Assembly (NCBI GenBank): GCA_019310535.1
Contig: JAFDED010000011.1
Location: 1-64,000, forward strand
Length of the DNA: 64,000 bases
From: Deltaproteobacteria bacterium
Lineage (GTDB): Bacteria > Desulfobacterota > JAFDED01
Direction of reading: 5' to 3'
This document shows, in pieces, positions 17,915 to 26,920 of the stretch. Below the pieces are notes generated by a model. The model made no database searches. It saw nothing but the letters and a program-made list of their open reading frames with translations, and was not told where the DNA came from. The first letter of the stretch is position 1, and every line of letters starts with the position of its first letter. A program made the translations under genes and the position numbers.

Positions 17915-17941
17915 TTTATAATAATTGTATCCCATTGTCAA
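17915..17941 (-). promoter_or_regulatory. Candidate promoter of the TRAP binding-protein gene
   Basis: On the minus strand TTGACA (17941-17936) and TATAAA (17920-17915) are 15 bases apart. The elements are good and the spacing is short. Transcription would start roughly 40 bases before the ATG. Confidence 0.5.
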
Positions 17942-18409
17942 GAACTCAAAAGGCCGGGAGTTCCCATTTTTCCTTAACCATCACGTAACACCTTTTACCG
18001 TTGAAATTGCGGTATCGCCATCCAAGCCATGATAAAGCACGAGCTGGAAGCCCGTACTACATGGATATAAATGCCTGACAGCCGGAAGGGGTGATGCTTC
18101 CGCGCCGCCGATGATGCTTGCGATTTTTTTTTGGCAATGATTTTCATGTCATTACGTTTCTCCAGGAATGGCAATAATGTACTTATCGTCAATTATCAGT
18201 GCCAACCAGTTGATGTTTTATAAATTTTAGCATATATATGAATTCGATTGTTATTCAACCTCTTGAATATGAAGAAGAGTCAAAGCGCACTTTTTCACGG
18301 GCTTGCGCTAAGTGCATCAAGTGCCTGCATGAGGCAACAGCCAATGATAACGTAACGTCAAAGTATGACTTGCAATAAACATTTATACCATTAAACAGGA
18401 GTACAAGAA
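17942..18409. other. Intergenic region, nothing recognised
   Basis: The divergent gap between the TRAP binding protein and the CoA-transferase. No gene, strong hairpin or operator was recognised apart from the promoter at its left edge. Confidence 0.5.
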
Positions 18410-19597
18410 ATGTTACCGTTGGAGGGGATAAGCGTTCTTGATTTTACCAGAACCTTAGCGGGGCCGTTTTGCACTATGATCCTGGGTGATCTTGGTGCGG
18501 ACGTAATCAAGATCGAACAAGCGGGCACCGGGGATGAGGTTCGAAGCCTGCTTCGTTACAAGGGGCGGGAGGAGCACCAGGACTATTTTTACAATTTCAA
18601 CCGCAACAAAAAAAGCATCACCCTGAATTATAAACATCCCGAGGGGAAGGCCATCGCCCTCGACCTGGCGCGTCAGAGCCACATCCTGGTGGAGAACAGT
18701 GCGCCAGGCGCATTGAAACGCGCCGGTCTGGGCTATGAGGATATTACGGCGATCAACCCGCGCATTATCTACTGCTCCATTTCCGGTTTCGGCCAGACGG
18801 GACCATGGCGCGACCGACGGGCTTATGACGCCATCATCCAGGCCCAGTCGGGCCTGATGAACTCCACCGGCCACCCCGACGGCCCCCCTACACGGTGCTC
18901 CACTGCACTGGCCGATCTGAACGCATCGCTCTACGCCGTGTTAAGCATACTGGCGGCCCTGAGGATCCAGGAGCGCCACGGGACCGGACAGCATATCGAC
19001 ATCTCCATGCTGGACTGCCTGATCGCTCTGCAGGCGCCGGAAGCTGCAGAATACCTTGCTGTTGGGCAAATCGTCGGCCGTATGGGAAACGAGACAAGCT
19101 ATCGCTCTCCTCAAAATGCTTTCGTGGCCCGGGACGGTGTTTATATCAAGATCACGACCAACCAGCGGCTCTGGCCCGCGTTCTGCCGGGTGATGGGCCT
19201 GGAGGAGTTACAGGACGATCCACGGTTCAGGACCAACTATGACCGGACGCTGAACAGAAAAGAGCTCAACCCTTTTATTGCAAAGCGCATTGCCACACGA
19301 CCGGCCGCCGACTGGGAAAAAGATTTGCTGAAAGCAGGCGTTCCCTGTTCGCGAATCCTCGGGCTGGACGAAGTGCTCTCCAGCGACCACACCAGGTTTC
19401 GGGACATGGTTATGACCGCCGATCACCCTTTCTCAGGGACTATCCGCCTCCTCGGTTTTCCGTTTAAGTTGAGCGCCACGCCGGCGCAACTTCGCCTGGT
19501 GCCCCCTTTGCTGGGCGAGCATACAGATGAAATTCTATCCGCAATGGGAAAAAGCTCGGAGGAGATTAAACTGCTGAGGGAAAAAGGAGCAATCTGA
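18410..19597 (+). CDS. Class III CoA-transferase (CaiB/BaiF family)
   Basis: A 395-residue family III CoA-transferase. It opens with LEGISVLDFTRTLAGPFCTMILGDLGADVIKIE, and the catalytic aspartate is Asp169 in STALADLNAS, the same number as in formyl-CoA transferase and CaiB. GTGQHIDISMLDC and a C-terminal LGEHTDEIL complete the signature. These enzymes pass CoA between carboxylic acids without free CoA-thioester hydrolysis. The ribosome site caggag is in place. It is monocistronic and divergent from a TRAP binding protein, so activation of an imported organic acid is a reasonable inference. The acid is unknown. Confidence 0.92.
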   Translation: MLPLEGISVLDFTRTLAGPFCTMILGDLGADVIKIEQAGTGDEVRSLLRYKGREEHQDYFYNFNRNKKSITLNYKHPEGKAIALDLARQSHILVENSAPGALKRAGLGYEDITAINPRIIYCSISGFGQTGPWRDRRAYDAIIQAQSGLMNSTGHPDGPPTRCSTALADLNASLYAVLSILAALRIQERHGTGQHIDISMLDCLIALQAPEAAEYLAVGQIVGRMGNETSYRSPQNAFVARDGVYIKITTNQRLWPAFCRVMGLEELQDDPRFRTNYDRTLNRKELNPFIAKRIATRPAADWEKDLLKAGVPCSRILGLDEVLSSDHTRFRDMVMTADHPFSGTIRLLGFPFKLSATPAQLRLVPPLLGEHTDEILSAMGKSSEEIKLLREKGAI

Positions 19598-19651
19598 AAA
19601 CGGTTTTAATGTGTTTTACATGGACAATGGGCTGGAAGGTTGAATTACATG

Positions 19652-19680
19652 CGCCAAACCCCGGAAAAAGAGGTTTGGCG
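19652..19680. terminator. Hairpin between convergent genes
   Basis: cgccaaacc (19652-19660) pairs perfectly with ggtttggcg (19672-19680). It lies between the ends of the CoA-transferase and the unknown gene at 19688 and may serve both. The following T content is modest. Confidence 0.55.
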
Positions 19681-19687
19681 AAAATCT

Positions 19688-20194
19688 TTACACTACTCCC
19701 GCCAGGTCGTCCACCAGCCTCTGGAGCACTTCAAGAGAGAAGTTCATGCTTCTGGGTGTCCGGCGGGTCTCTCCGGCGCTTTTCTCATATCTGGTCAAAG
19801 TAGCCCGGCCTTTCTCCTCAAGTATAAGCTCATAGTAGCTCACCCCTTTTTCTTCGCTGGCAGGCGGCGTACTTCGAATCTGGCAGACACCCTCCCGACA
19901 GTCGATCTCCACGAGGCCCAGATCTTCCATAAGATAGCCGAGGCGTTTGGTCAATTGCTCGGCCCGCACATTGAGCGCCGCCGGAGGTACGTCGGCTGCT
20001 TCCGGGCCTGCGGTACGCTCCACCTGGAGGCTCATGGCCAGACACCCGAGCCTGCCGGCATCCGCAAGCTCTACCCGAGCTCGAATGGAACCTTCAGCAG
20101 CCTCAACAAAATATCCCCCCTTCTGGTTGCCTGCCCCCATCTGCTCCGAAGACTGTGCACGCACTCGCTGAACTATTGATTTTCCAAGTGACAT
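19688..20194 (-). CDS. Unknown protein, fourth gene of the prkA-yeaH-spoVR operon
   Basis: A 168-residue soluble protein that I do not recognise. It begins MSLGKSIVQRVRAQSSEQMG after a gaggggg ribosome site; a longer reading would overlap spoVR. The middle has a long helix (PPAALNVRAEQLTKRLGYLMEDLG) followed by a strand-rich part with a Cys pair (DCREGVCQIRS), then a basic helix and SLEVLQRLVDDLAGVV. It has no membrane segment or signal. It starts 71 bases after spoVR on the same strand, so it is probably co-transcribed with the kinase operon and may take part in the same stress response. Confidence 0.65.
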   Translation of the reverse strand: MSLGKSIVQRVRAQSSEQMGAGNQKGGYFVEAAEGSIRARVELADAGRLGCLAMSLQVERTAGPEAADVPPAALNVRAEQLTKRLGYLMEDLGLVEIDCREGVCQIRSTPPASEEKGVSYYELILEEKGRATLTRYEKSAGETRRTPRSMNFSLEVLQRLVDDLAGVV

Positions 20195-20265
20195 TTGGGA
20201 ACCCCCTCTAAAAGATTGCATTTGTTCTGCCGACTCGACGCGGCGGTAAACCGGTCGGTTGTTGC

Positions 20266-21759
20266 TTACTGGCTCCTCACATCTTGTCCATCGAAGCACA
20301 GGTGCTTCGGTTTTCCGTTTTCCATTGTATCCAGGTGGACCGGCCGTTTCCAGAGCCGCCCTATATTCCGGAGCACATCTCTGGCTTGGTCCATACGCAG
20401 ATCGACCCCCTCGTGGACTTGCCTCAGTAACAGCTCCCCGCTGTTTTTATAATTTCCGTCCTCCACAAAAATAATGGGATGGCCTAAATTGGTCAGGCTG
20501 AACAGCAATTTCTCTTTGATCTGCTTGAATTTCCTGCTGTCAATCTCGTAGTAATTGGATGCTGGATTGTAGCGGAATGTGAACAACTTGTGCTTCTCGC
20601 AGAATTCCGGGGTAAGGAACTCGTCGATAAAAGTTACATCGTTGTAAAGTCGGCGTACCTCAAAAATTTTCTTGCGACCAAAACCCAGTTTGAGATCCCA
20701 GTTTTTTCGCTCGGTCATGTTGTCGCACTGCTCGTATTCTTTTCCAAAACGGCCCTTGTTCCACCGATCCTCTATATCGCGGAAAAGCTCAACCCCCAGC
20801 TTATACGGGTTCAATCGACCCGGTGTGGTGGAGAGCGTCCCCGAGTGGTGATCGGCATAGTCCACGAGTTCTGCGTCCCTGAGCGCCCGCTCGGTCATGA
20901 TGCGCGAGTGCCAATACGTGGCCCACCCCTCGTTCATGATCTTTGTTTGTCCCTGTGGGGCGAAATAGTAACTTTCTTCCCGTATTATGGAGGCGATATC
21001 ACGCTGCCAGTTCTTCAGAGGTGCATGCTCGATCAGAAACAGCATAATATCCCGCTCAGGATGTTCGGGGAACTTCTCCGGAGCTTCCGATGATGCTTCC
21101 GCACCGTTGCGCTCCGCCTCTATGAGATGTCGGGGGTTGATGAACGGGTCCATGTACTGTTTGCTTCTGAGGCGAAAGGGCTTTTTGGCCCGGGCGTCGC
21201 GGGCGCGTTCTTCCTCACTGCGCGTCTTTTGCCGACGTTTGATATACGGTTGATGCAGATCAATGAGATTCTCGATGGAAAAACAGATATCTATGAAATC
21301 CTCCACCTCACTGTGCCCATGTTTCTCAATGTAATTCCGAATCCGGGTTCCATGATTGGCCATCTCGTTGAGCATATTGCGGTCGGTGTGCGCAAACCAA
21401 AGATTGTTCTTGAAGAAATCGGAATGAGCGAAAACATGACCAATCACGATTTTCTGGTCCACCTCGTTATTGGACACCAGAAGATACGCGTAGCATGGAT
21501 CATTGTTGATAACCATCTCGTAAATCTTGTGGAGGCCATATTCATAGCCTTTGCTGATTTGCTGGAATTCCATGCCGAACCTCCAGTGAGGGAATCTCCC
21601 CGGGAACCCGCCGTAGGCCCCAAACTCATTCATCTGGGCGTAGTCCACCACCTCGAAGATGGTCTCGAAGGAGTCAAGCCCATAGTCCCGGGCATATTCG
21701 AGTATCTCCTCGATATACTGCTGGATGTTCGATGGTACCTGTATCTCCGGTCCTCTCAT
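20266..21759 (-). CDS. spoVR: SpoVR/YcgB family protein
   Basis: A 497-residue SpoVR-family protein of normal length. It starts with a helical region ([42 protein letters not shown] in pieces) followed by [37 protein letters not shown], the central [10 protein letters not shown] and [13 protein letters not shown], and a C-terminal strand domain. The biochemical role is not settled; in enterobacteria ycgB is co-regulated with yeaGH in starvation. Its start overlaps the yeaH stop by 4 bases (ATGA), showing coupled translation. Confidence 0.93.
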   Translation of the reverse strand: MRGPEIQVPSNIQQYIEEILEYARDYGLDSFETIFEVVDYAQMNEFGAYGGFPGRFPHWRFGMEFQQISKGYEYGLHKIYEMVINNDPCYAYLLVSNNEVDQKIVIGHVFAHSDFFKNNLWFAHTDRNMLNEMANHGTRIRNYIEKHGHSEVEDFIDICFSIENLIDLHQPYIKRRQKTRSEEERARDARAKKPFRLRSKQYMDPFINPRHLIEAERNGAEASSEAPEKFPEHPERDIMLFLIEHAPLKNWQRDIASIIREESYYFAPQGQTKIMNEGWATYWHSRIMTERALRDAELVDYADHHSGTLSTTPGRLNPYKLGVELFRDIEDRWNKGRFGKEYEQCDNMTERKNWDLKLGFGRKKIFEVRRLYNDVTFIDEFLTPEFCEKHKLFTFRYNPASNYYEIDSRKFKQIKEKLLFSLTNLGHPIIFVEDGNYKNSGELLLRQVHEGVDLRMDQARDVLRNIGRLWKRPVHLDTMENGKPKHLCFDGQDVRSQ

Positions 21760-22871
21760 CTGCCTTTCCCCAGAAAATCCACAATGGCTTCTGTAATGTC
21801 ATCACGGTCGCGGATCTCGGTGGTAATGAGTTTTTCTTCTTTTCCGAACCGGTACTGGAGGTCATGTATGAAGCGGCCCGATCCGTAAAGGCTGACCACC
21901 TGGCCGTAGCAGAAGCAGTTGGCCGCCGGCAGCAGCTTTTTTGCCATGATCTTTAAGCACTTAGAGGTATCGCTCTCCTCGCCTCCCGTGCTCCAGTTAT
22001 CTCCGTCTGAGAAGTGAAACGGGTAGATGTTCCATTCCTCAGGGTTAAACTGCTCATCGATGAACCTGGCGCACAGCTCATATGCCGACGATATTCGCGT
22101 GCCGCCGCTCTCCCGCGTATGGTAGAAGGTGTGCTGGTCCACCTCCCGCGCCACAGCGTCGTGGATGATGTAGCGCACCTCCAGGTGCGAGTACTGAGAG
22201 CGAAGCCACGTATCCAGCCAGAATGCCACCAGCCTGACGAGTTCCTTCTGCTCCGGCCCCATGGAGCCGGAGACATCCATCATATAGATGATCACCGCGT
22301 TGCTCTCGGGTTCCTCCAGTTCCGTCCAGGAGCGGTAGCGTAAGTCTTCCCGGATGGGTACCACGATGAATCTGTCCTGCTCCGGCACGCCGGTTGCGAT
22401 CAGACGCTTGAGGCCCTGCAAGTAGGTCCGCTTGAAGTGCCGAAGTGACTCGGGACCCACGCGGCTGATGCTCTTGTATCGGTCGCGCCTGGAGAGAATG
22501 TTTTTCTTCCCCCTGGGTTCTATATTGGGCAGCTCAAGCTCCTCGCCCAGGATCTGCGCCAGTTCCTCCAGCGAGACCTCCACCTCCAGGATATGCTCTC
22601 CGGGGAGACTGCCAGCTTTTCCGCCGTCCGAGCCGTCGCCCACGCCGATAGGCGTACCCTCGGACCCTTCACCCTGCCCCACACCTCCTGCCTGTCTGAA
22701 GTCATACCGAAACTGGGGAATCTCGATCTGGGGCAGGGGAATGGAGATAACATCCTTCCCCTGCCGGCCTATGAGCTCACCCCGGGTTATGAACTTCCGA
22801 AGATTCTCCTTGATCTTACCGCGGACGATCTGCCGGAAGCGGTAAAAATCCTTTTCGATGCGCTGGATCAT
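21756..22871 (-). CDS. yeaH: YeaH/YhbH family protein (DUF444) with VWA-like domain
   Basis: A 371-residue protein. Residues 1-150 are variable and Gly-rich ([21 protein letters not shown]), then a VWA-like domain carries the MIDAS motif MDVSGSMG and later [12 protein letters not shown]. The family accompanies the PrkA kinase and is thought to act as its partner or scaffold. The chosen ATG at 22871 follows a gagggg site; longer readings run into prkA. It lies 28 bases downstream of prkA and overlaps spoVR. Confidence 0.92.
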   Translation of the reverse strand: MIQRIEKDFYRFRQIVRGKIKENLRKFITRGELIGRQGKDVISIPLPQIEIPQFRYDFRQAGGVGQGEGSEGTPIGVGDGSDGGKAGSLPGEHILEVEVSLEELAQILGEELELPNIEPRGKKNILSRRDRYKSISRVGPESLRHFKRTYLQGLKRLIATGVPEQDRFIVVPIREDLRYRSWTELEEPESNAVIIYMMDVSGSMGPEQKELVRLVAFWLDTWLRSQYSHLEVRYIIHDAVAREVDQHTFYHTRESGGTRISSAYELCARFIDEQFNPEEWNIYPFHFSDGDNWSTGGEESDTSKCLKIMAKKLLPAANCFCYGQVVSLYGSGRFIHDLQYRFGKEEKLITTEIRDRDDITEAIVDFLGKGR

Positions 22872-22899
22872 CAGACCCCTCTGTGTTTCAGGCGCGACG

Positions 22900-24960
22900 T
22901 CATGATTTCTTCTCGGCCTTGAGGTCGCCTCTCGCGAAGATGCTCGCCACGTAATGGAGCACATCAGTGGCGCAAATATCGCAATAACCGTAGTTCCTGA
23001 TCAATCGGTTCTTGACGATATCTATCTTCTCCTGTGTTTCTTTATCCACAACGCTGGAAACCAGCGACGTAAGCTTTATGGTGTCCTTCTGGTCCTCGAA
23101 GAGCTTGAGCTCCAGGGCTTTCCGCAGTCGTTCGTTGGACCTGAAATCGAACTGCCTGCCCTCCACCGCCAGGGCTCCGATATAATTCATGATCTCGCGC
23201 CTGAAGTCATCTTTTCTGGTCTCGGGGATTTCGATCTTTTCCTCAATGCTGCACATGAGCCGTTCATCGGGCTCTTCGTCCTCACCGGTAAAGCGGTTCT
23301 TGACTTTCTCATGCTGGGTATACGCTTTCACGTTGTCGATGTAATTGGCACAGAGCCTGTTGATGGCCTCTTCGTCGGCGCTTATGGCCCGCTGGACCTC
23401 ATTCTTGACGATATCTTCATACTCCTCCTTGACCACCGAGAGAAGGTCGCGATAGCGGTTGCGCTGCTCTTCGGAGGTGATAAGGGCGTGATGCCGAAGA
23501 CCCCCTTCCAGTTCATTGAGGACCATGAAGGGATTGACGCACCCTTCCCCGGCTTCGGACACCAGGGCGTTGGATATCTTGTCCTGAATATAGCGGGGTG
23601 AAATCCCCTCCATCCCTTCTCGGGCGGCTTCATCTTTGAGCTCTTTTACGTTGTCCTCCGTAAAACCGGGCAATGTTTTTCCGTTGTAAAGCTTGAGCTT
23701 TTGCAATAAGGTCAACTTGGCCTTCTTGGGAGGCTCCAGCCGGGTCAGAACCGTCCACATTGAGGCGATCTCTAAGGTGTGCGGAGCGATGTGCTTACCC
23801 CGGATGCGCTGGGGGTTGTAATCCTTGACGTAGATCTTGATCTCCTCATCAAGGCGGGTGATATATGGAATATCGATCTTGATAGTCCTGTCCCGAAGGG
23901 CTTCCATGAACTCATTGTTCTGGAGTTTTCGGTATTCGGGCTCATTAGTATGGCCGATGATGACCTCGTCAATATCCGTCTGTGCGAACTTTTTGGGCTT
24001 GATGGAGTGTTCCTGGCTGGCACCCAGAAGGTCATACAGGAAAGCCACGTCGAGCTTGAGCACTTCGATGAACTCCACAAGGCCCCTGTTGGCGATGTTG
24101 AACTCACCGTCAAAATTAAAGGCGCGCGGGTCCGAGTCCGACCCGTAGATGGCTATTTTCCTGTAATTGATATCCCCCGTCAGCTCAGTACTGTCCTGGT
24201 TCTTTTCGTCCTTTGGCTGAAAAGTGCCGATGCCCACCCGGTCTTTCTCGGACAGTATGAGTCGGCGTACCCTCACATTGTTAAACACATTGGACAAGTC
24301 TCCCCCGCCTTTCTGGAGATATTCCCAGAACATGCGGCGGCAAAACGGACAGAGGTCTCCATCCACCATTATCTCTCGTCCTGGAGGGACATCCCGGTTG
24401 ATTTCATCCAGGAGGGCGCCGCGCATCTCGACCGGAATCAGGTACAGCGGCTCTTCGTGCATGGGACATTCCATCCACTCCGACCCACTGTCGGGCTCCG
24501 GGTTCCGCCAGGCAAAGGTAAAGAGCATGCCCTCATCCTTGCGGGAGTAAGATTCCAGGCCCTTTTTCAGCAGGCGGACGATTGTGCTCTTGGCGCTCCC
24601 CACCGGGCCGTGAAAAAGCAAAACCCTTTTCTCAGTACCATAGCGATGTGCTGCGGCCCTGAAGATATGCACCAGCTTCATCAACGAACGATCCAGGCCG
24701 AAGACTGCATCCTTCCCGTTATTCGCAGGATCGTCAAAGAAATTATAGTGAACCAGTTTCTCGCGGTCCTCGGTGTACTCCTCGTACCCGTACGATAGAA
24801 TCATGTCGTATATGCGCTGAAAAGCTGAGCGTGCGATGGCGGGATTTCTCCGCACCATCTCTACGTAGTCCTCAAGCGTACCTTCCCATTGCTGGCGTCG
24901 GTAAGTCTGCGACTCCTGCTGCTCCAGTATGGCCGATAAAAGCCGGTCGTTCCGGTTCAT
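22900..24960 (-). CDS. prkA: PrkA-type serine protein kinase / AAA+ protein
   Basis: A 686-residue PrkA/YeaG. The N-terminal AAA+ module has Walker [10 protein letters not shown] (118-126) and later HGPVGSAK-linked sensor regions ([20 protein letters not shown] and [22 protein letters not shown]). The C-terminal third is the PrkA-specific kinase-like region. Two CxxC-like sets ([14 protein letters not shown]) are present. Family members control nitrogen-starvation and stationary-phase responses in enterobacteria and early sporulation in Bacillus. A good ribosome site (ggaggtg) precedes the ATG; it is the first gene of a four-gene operon. The length is slightly above the common 640. Confidence 0.93.
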   Translation of the reverse strand: MNRNDRLLSAILEQQESQTYRRQQWEGTLEDYVEMVRRNPAIARSAFQRIYDMILSYGYEEYTEDREKLVHYNFFDDPANNGKDAVFGLDRSLMKLVHIFRAAAHRYGTEKRVLLFHGPVGSAKSTIVRLLKKGLESYSRKDEGMLFTFAWRNPEPDSGSEWMECPMHEEPLYLIPVEMRGALLDEINRDVPPGREIMVDGDLCPFCRRMFWEYLQKGGGDLSNVFNNVRVRRLILSEKDRVGIGTFQPKDEKNQDSTELTGDINYRKIAIYGSDSDPRAFNFDGEFNIANRGLVEFIEVLKLDVAFLYDLLGASQEHSIKPKKFAQTDIDEVIIGHTNEPEYRKLQNNEFMEALRDRTIKIDIPYITRLDEEIKIYVKDYNPQRIRGKHIAPHTLEIASMWTVLTRLEPPKKAKLTLLQKLKLYNGKTLPGFTEDNVKELKDEAAREGMEGISPRYIQDKISNALVSEAGEGCVNPFMVLNELEGGLRHHALITSEEQRNRYRDLLSVVKEEYEDIVKNEVQRAISADEEAINRLCANYIDNVKAYTQHEKVKNRFTGEDEEPDERLMCSIEEKIEIPETRKDDFRREIMNYIGALAVEGRQFDFRSNERLRKALELKLFEDQKDTIKLTSLVSSVVDKETQEKIDIVKNRLIRNYGYCDICATDVLHYVASIFARGDLKAEKKS

Positions 24961-25627
24961 TTCACACCTCCACGCCGGTATACTGCAGCATCCTGTAAAT
25001 CAATTGCGGATGAATGCGGTCAGTTATACCTTCCCGGAGCCGAAAAAGCGGAAAAACAGCTATGATAAGCAGATTTATGAAAAAATGGGCTGGCTAGGTG
25101 ATCCGTGTGTGGATTGAAACCCTTTGGAGATTGAGGTGTAAAAAGAATATGCCCGATAAGTTTCGAGAGAACGTGAAAATCAATATTTCGCTTTTTTCAA
25201 ATCAGCCTCTTTCGCGCTACATGTGGTGGAAAAAGATAATTTGAGAACCTTTTACCAGATACATATATCGATGCATCGGAACGAGAGTGGTGTTGCAACC
25301 GAATGTGTGCTTTCCATCGAATTGTCAATAATTTTGTGCTTGAACGTAAGACAGCCCCGGGAAACATACTTGAGCCCCCGTAGGATTTCCCACGGGGTTG
25401 GATCATACCGCCTTTGTCCGTTTCATTGGCCTATTTTCCCTGCGAACGAATTTTGCGGTTGACACTTCTCACTGAATTGATACATTATCCTCCTGAAATA
25501 ATCTTGTCAATTCCTATATATTATACTTGTTCAAAGTGCGTTGTGCAAATAAAAAATTGTCGGACTCCAGGTGAAAAACCGCACCACCCCTTAATTTATT
25601 ATACCGCATAACAAGGAGGATGTGTAC
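24961..25627. other. Divergent intergenic region between prkA and the dehydrogenase
   Basis: About 670 bases with no supported gene. The right half is AT-rich and contains the promoter at 25459-25486. No clear prkA promoter was recognised. Confidence 0.5.
25459..25486 (+). promoter_or_regulatory. Candidate sigma-70-type promoter of the 2-hydroxyacid dehydrogenase gene
   Basis: TTGACA at 25459-25464 and TACATT at 25481-25486 are 16 bases apart. The implied leader is about 135 bases. Confidence 0.45.
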
Positions 25628-26587
25628 ATGCTTATTGTAATACCGGACGATTTCCCCAGCATCATCGCTGATGACGAAGCGCTGGAACGGTTGCGCGAGC
25701 ACGCGGAGGTGATCCTCCATAACAGCCGAGCGGAATCGGAAGAGGAGCTCATCTCCCGCCTCCGCGAGGCCCAGGGCGTCATCAACATCCGGGCCTATTC
25801 CAAGTTCACCCCGGAGGTTTTTGCTGCCTGCCCTGAGTTGAAGATCATCTCAGTGCTGGGGATAGGGACTGATAATGTGAACCTGGAGGCTGCAGAGCGC
25901 CACGGTGTTCTTGTCTGCAATACGCCCGGTTACTCGGCGGTCTCGGTTGGGGAGCACTCTCTCACCCTCATGCTTGCCGCGGCCCGGCAGATCCCCCGGC
26001 TGGACTCGGAGCTACGGGGGGGCAACTGGACCCGTCTTCCTATGACCCAGCTCCACGGCAAGACGCTGGGCGTCATCGGTTTCGGGGATATCGCACAACA
26101 AGTGGTGCTCATCGGCCGCGGCATCGGTATGGACGTGATATCGTGGACATTCAACCCCAGCGACGAGCGTGCCAGGAAACACAACGTACGCTTCGTGGGA
26201 CTGGAGGAACTCCTGTCCACATCAGACGTGGTATCCATCAACATCCGCTCGTCCCCGCGCACGCAGGGCCTCATCGGCGCGCGGGAACTGAAGATGATGA
26301 AGCCCACGGCCATCCTGGTCAACACGGCCCGCGGCGCCATCGTGGACGAGGCGGCGCTGGTGGAGGCCCTGAAGTCCGGCGCCATAGCCGCCGCAGGCCT
26401 GGACGTGTTCACCACCGAGCCGCTCCCGCCCGACTCCCCCTTCCTGTCCCTGCCCAACGTGGTGGTCACCCCCCACACCGCCGGCATCACCCCCGAGGCC
26501 ACGGCCGCAGGCAACCGCATGGTGGTGGACAACATCATCCAGTTCATCCAGGGCAACCCCATCAACATCCGGAAACCGGAAGCGTAA
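25628..26587 (+). CDS. D-isomer-specific 2-hydroxyacid dehydrogenase
   Basis: A 319-residue NAD-dependent dehydrogenase. The nucleotide fold shows VIGFGDIAQQV (the third Gly of GxGxxG is Ala). The catalytic Arg lies in NIRSSPRTQGLI, the Glu in the AGLDVFTTEPLPPDSP region and the His in TPHTAGIT. It resembles phosphoglycerate dehydrogenase-like and glyoxylate reductase-like enzymes but lacks the ACT domain of SerA. The ATG at 25628 is preceded by aaggagga with 7-base spacing; a GTG at 25622 is less likely. The second half is notably GC-rich. The substrate is not predictable. Confidence 0.88.
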   Translation: MLIVIPDDFPSIIADDEALERLREHAEVILHNSRAESEEELISRLREAQGVINIRAYSKFTPEVFAACPELKIISVLGIGTDNVNLEAAERHGVLVCNTPGYSAVSVGEHSLTLMLAAARQIPRLDSELRGGNWTRLPMTQLHGKTLGVIGFGDIAQQVVLIGRGIGMDVISWTFNPSDERARKHNVRFVGLEELLSTSDVVSINIRSSPRTQGLIGARELKMMKPTAILVNTARGAIVDEAALVEALKSGAIAAAGLDVFTTEPLPPDSPFLSLPNVVVTPHTAGITPEATAAGNRMVVDNIIQFIQGNPINIRKPEA

Positions 26588-26594
26588 AAAGAGA

Positions 26595-26617
26595 GGGCGC
26601 AGCCAGAGGCTGCGCCC
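26595..26617 (+). terminator. Perfect GC hairpin after the dehydrogenase
   Basis: gggcgcagcc and ggctgcgccc form a 10-bp stem with an aga loop, seven bases after the stop codon. There is no T-tract, as for the hairpin at 1302-1323. Confidence 0.6.
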
Positions 26618-26642
26618 GTGTTGCTCCCGAAGAGAGCATATC

Positions 26643-26801
26643 GGGGTGAGTGCGAATTTCACAATTGAGGAAGCCCTTTTGGATATGAAATCAGCAATCC
26701 GTTTTCACATTGAGAACTTCGGAAAAGCAGTGCTCGATGTCGAGCTTCCAATACTTGAGGCATTCGTTGCTGAAGCGGGGGATGGCAAGGTTTCCTGTTG
26801 A
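26643..26801 (+). pseudogene. Truncated HicB-like antitoxin remnant
   Basis: The frame at 26643-26801 reads VSANFTIEEALLDMKSAIR and then FHIENFGKAVLDVELPILE to a TGA. The block [VT]xxxxTIEEAL-NIKEAI-xxIE is the characteristic end of HicB partial-RNase-H antitoxins. The N-terminal strand region expected upstream (the part ending in PELxGC) is missing: the sequence before 26643 is the hairpin and leader of the dehydrogenase. It overlaps a HicA-like start in the next frame, as in intact hicBA pairs. Confidence 0.55.
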
Positions 26802-26830
26802 TGCACCTAAATCAAAACAAGAGGTGGTGC
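26782..26830 (+). pseudogene. Truncated HicA-like toxin remnant
   Basis: An ATG at 26782, inside the end of the HicB remnant, opens MARFPVDAPKSK, which matches the start of a common HicA family (MPRFPVDAPKxxVIxALExxGF). After this the similarity is lost and the His-containing RNA-binding core (xxREREHIxM and NHPRIKGxTL) is absent. It is a stub of a toxin-antitoxin pair just before the 3' end of glnE. Confidence 0.55.
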
Positions 26831-26920
26831 TTTTCTCCTTCAATGAATTGCAGCGGCGTCATCGTGAGACGAATAAATTTTCTTGTCGCTTAGCCGCCTC
26901 CGAAGGGGCTTCTCTCCCTT

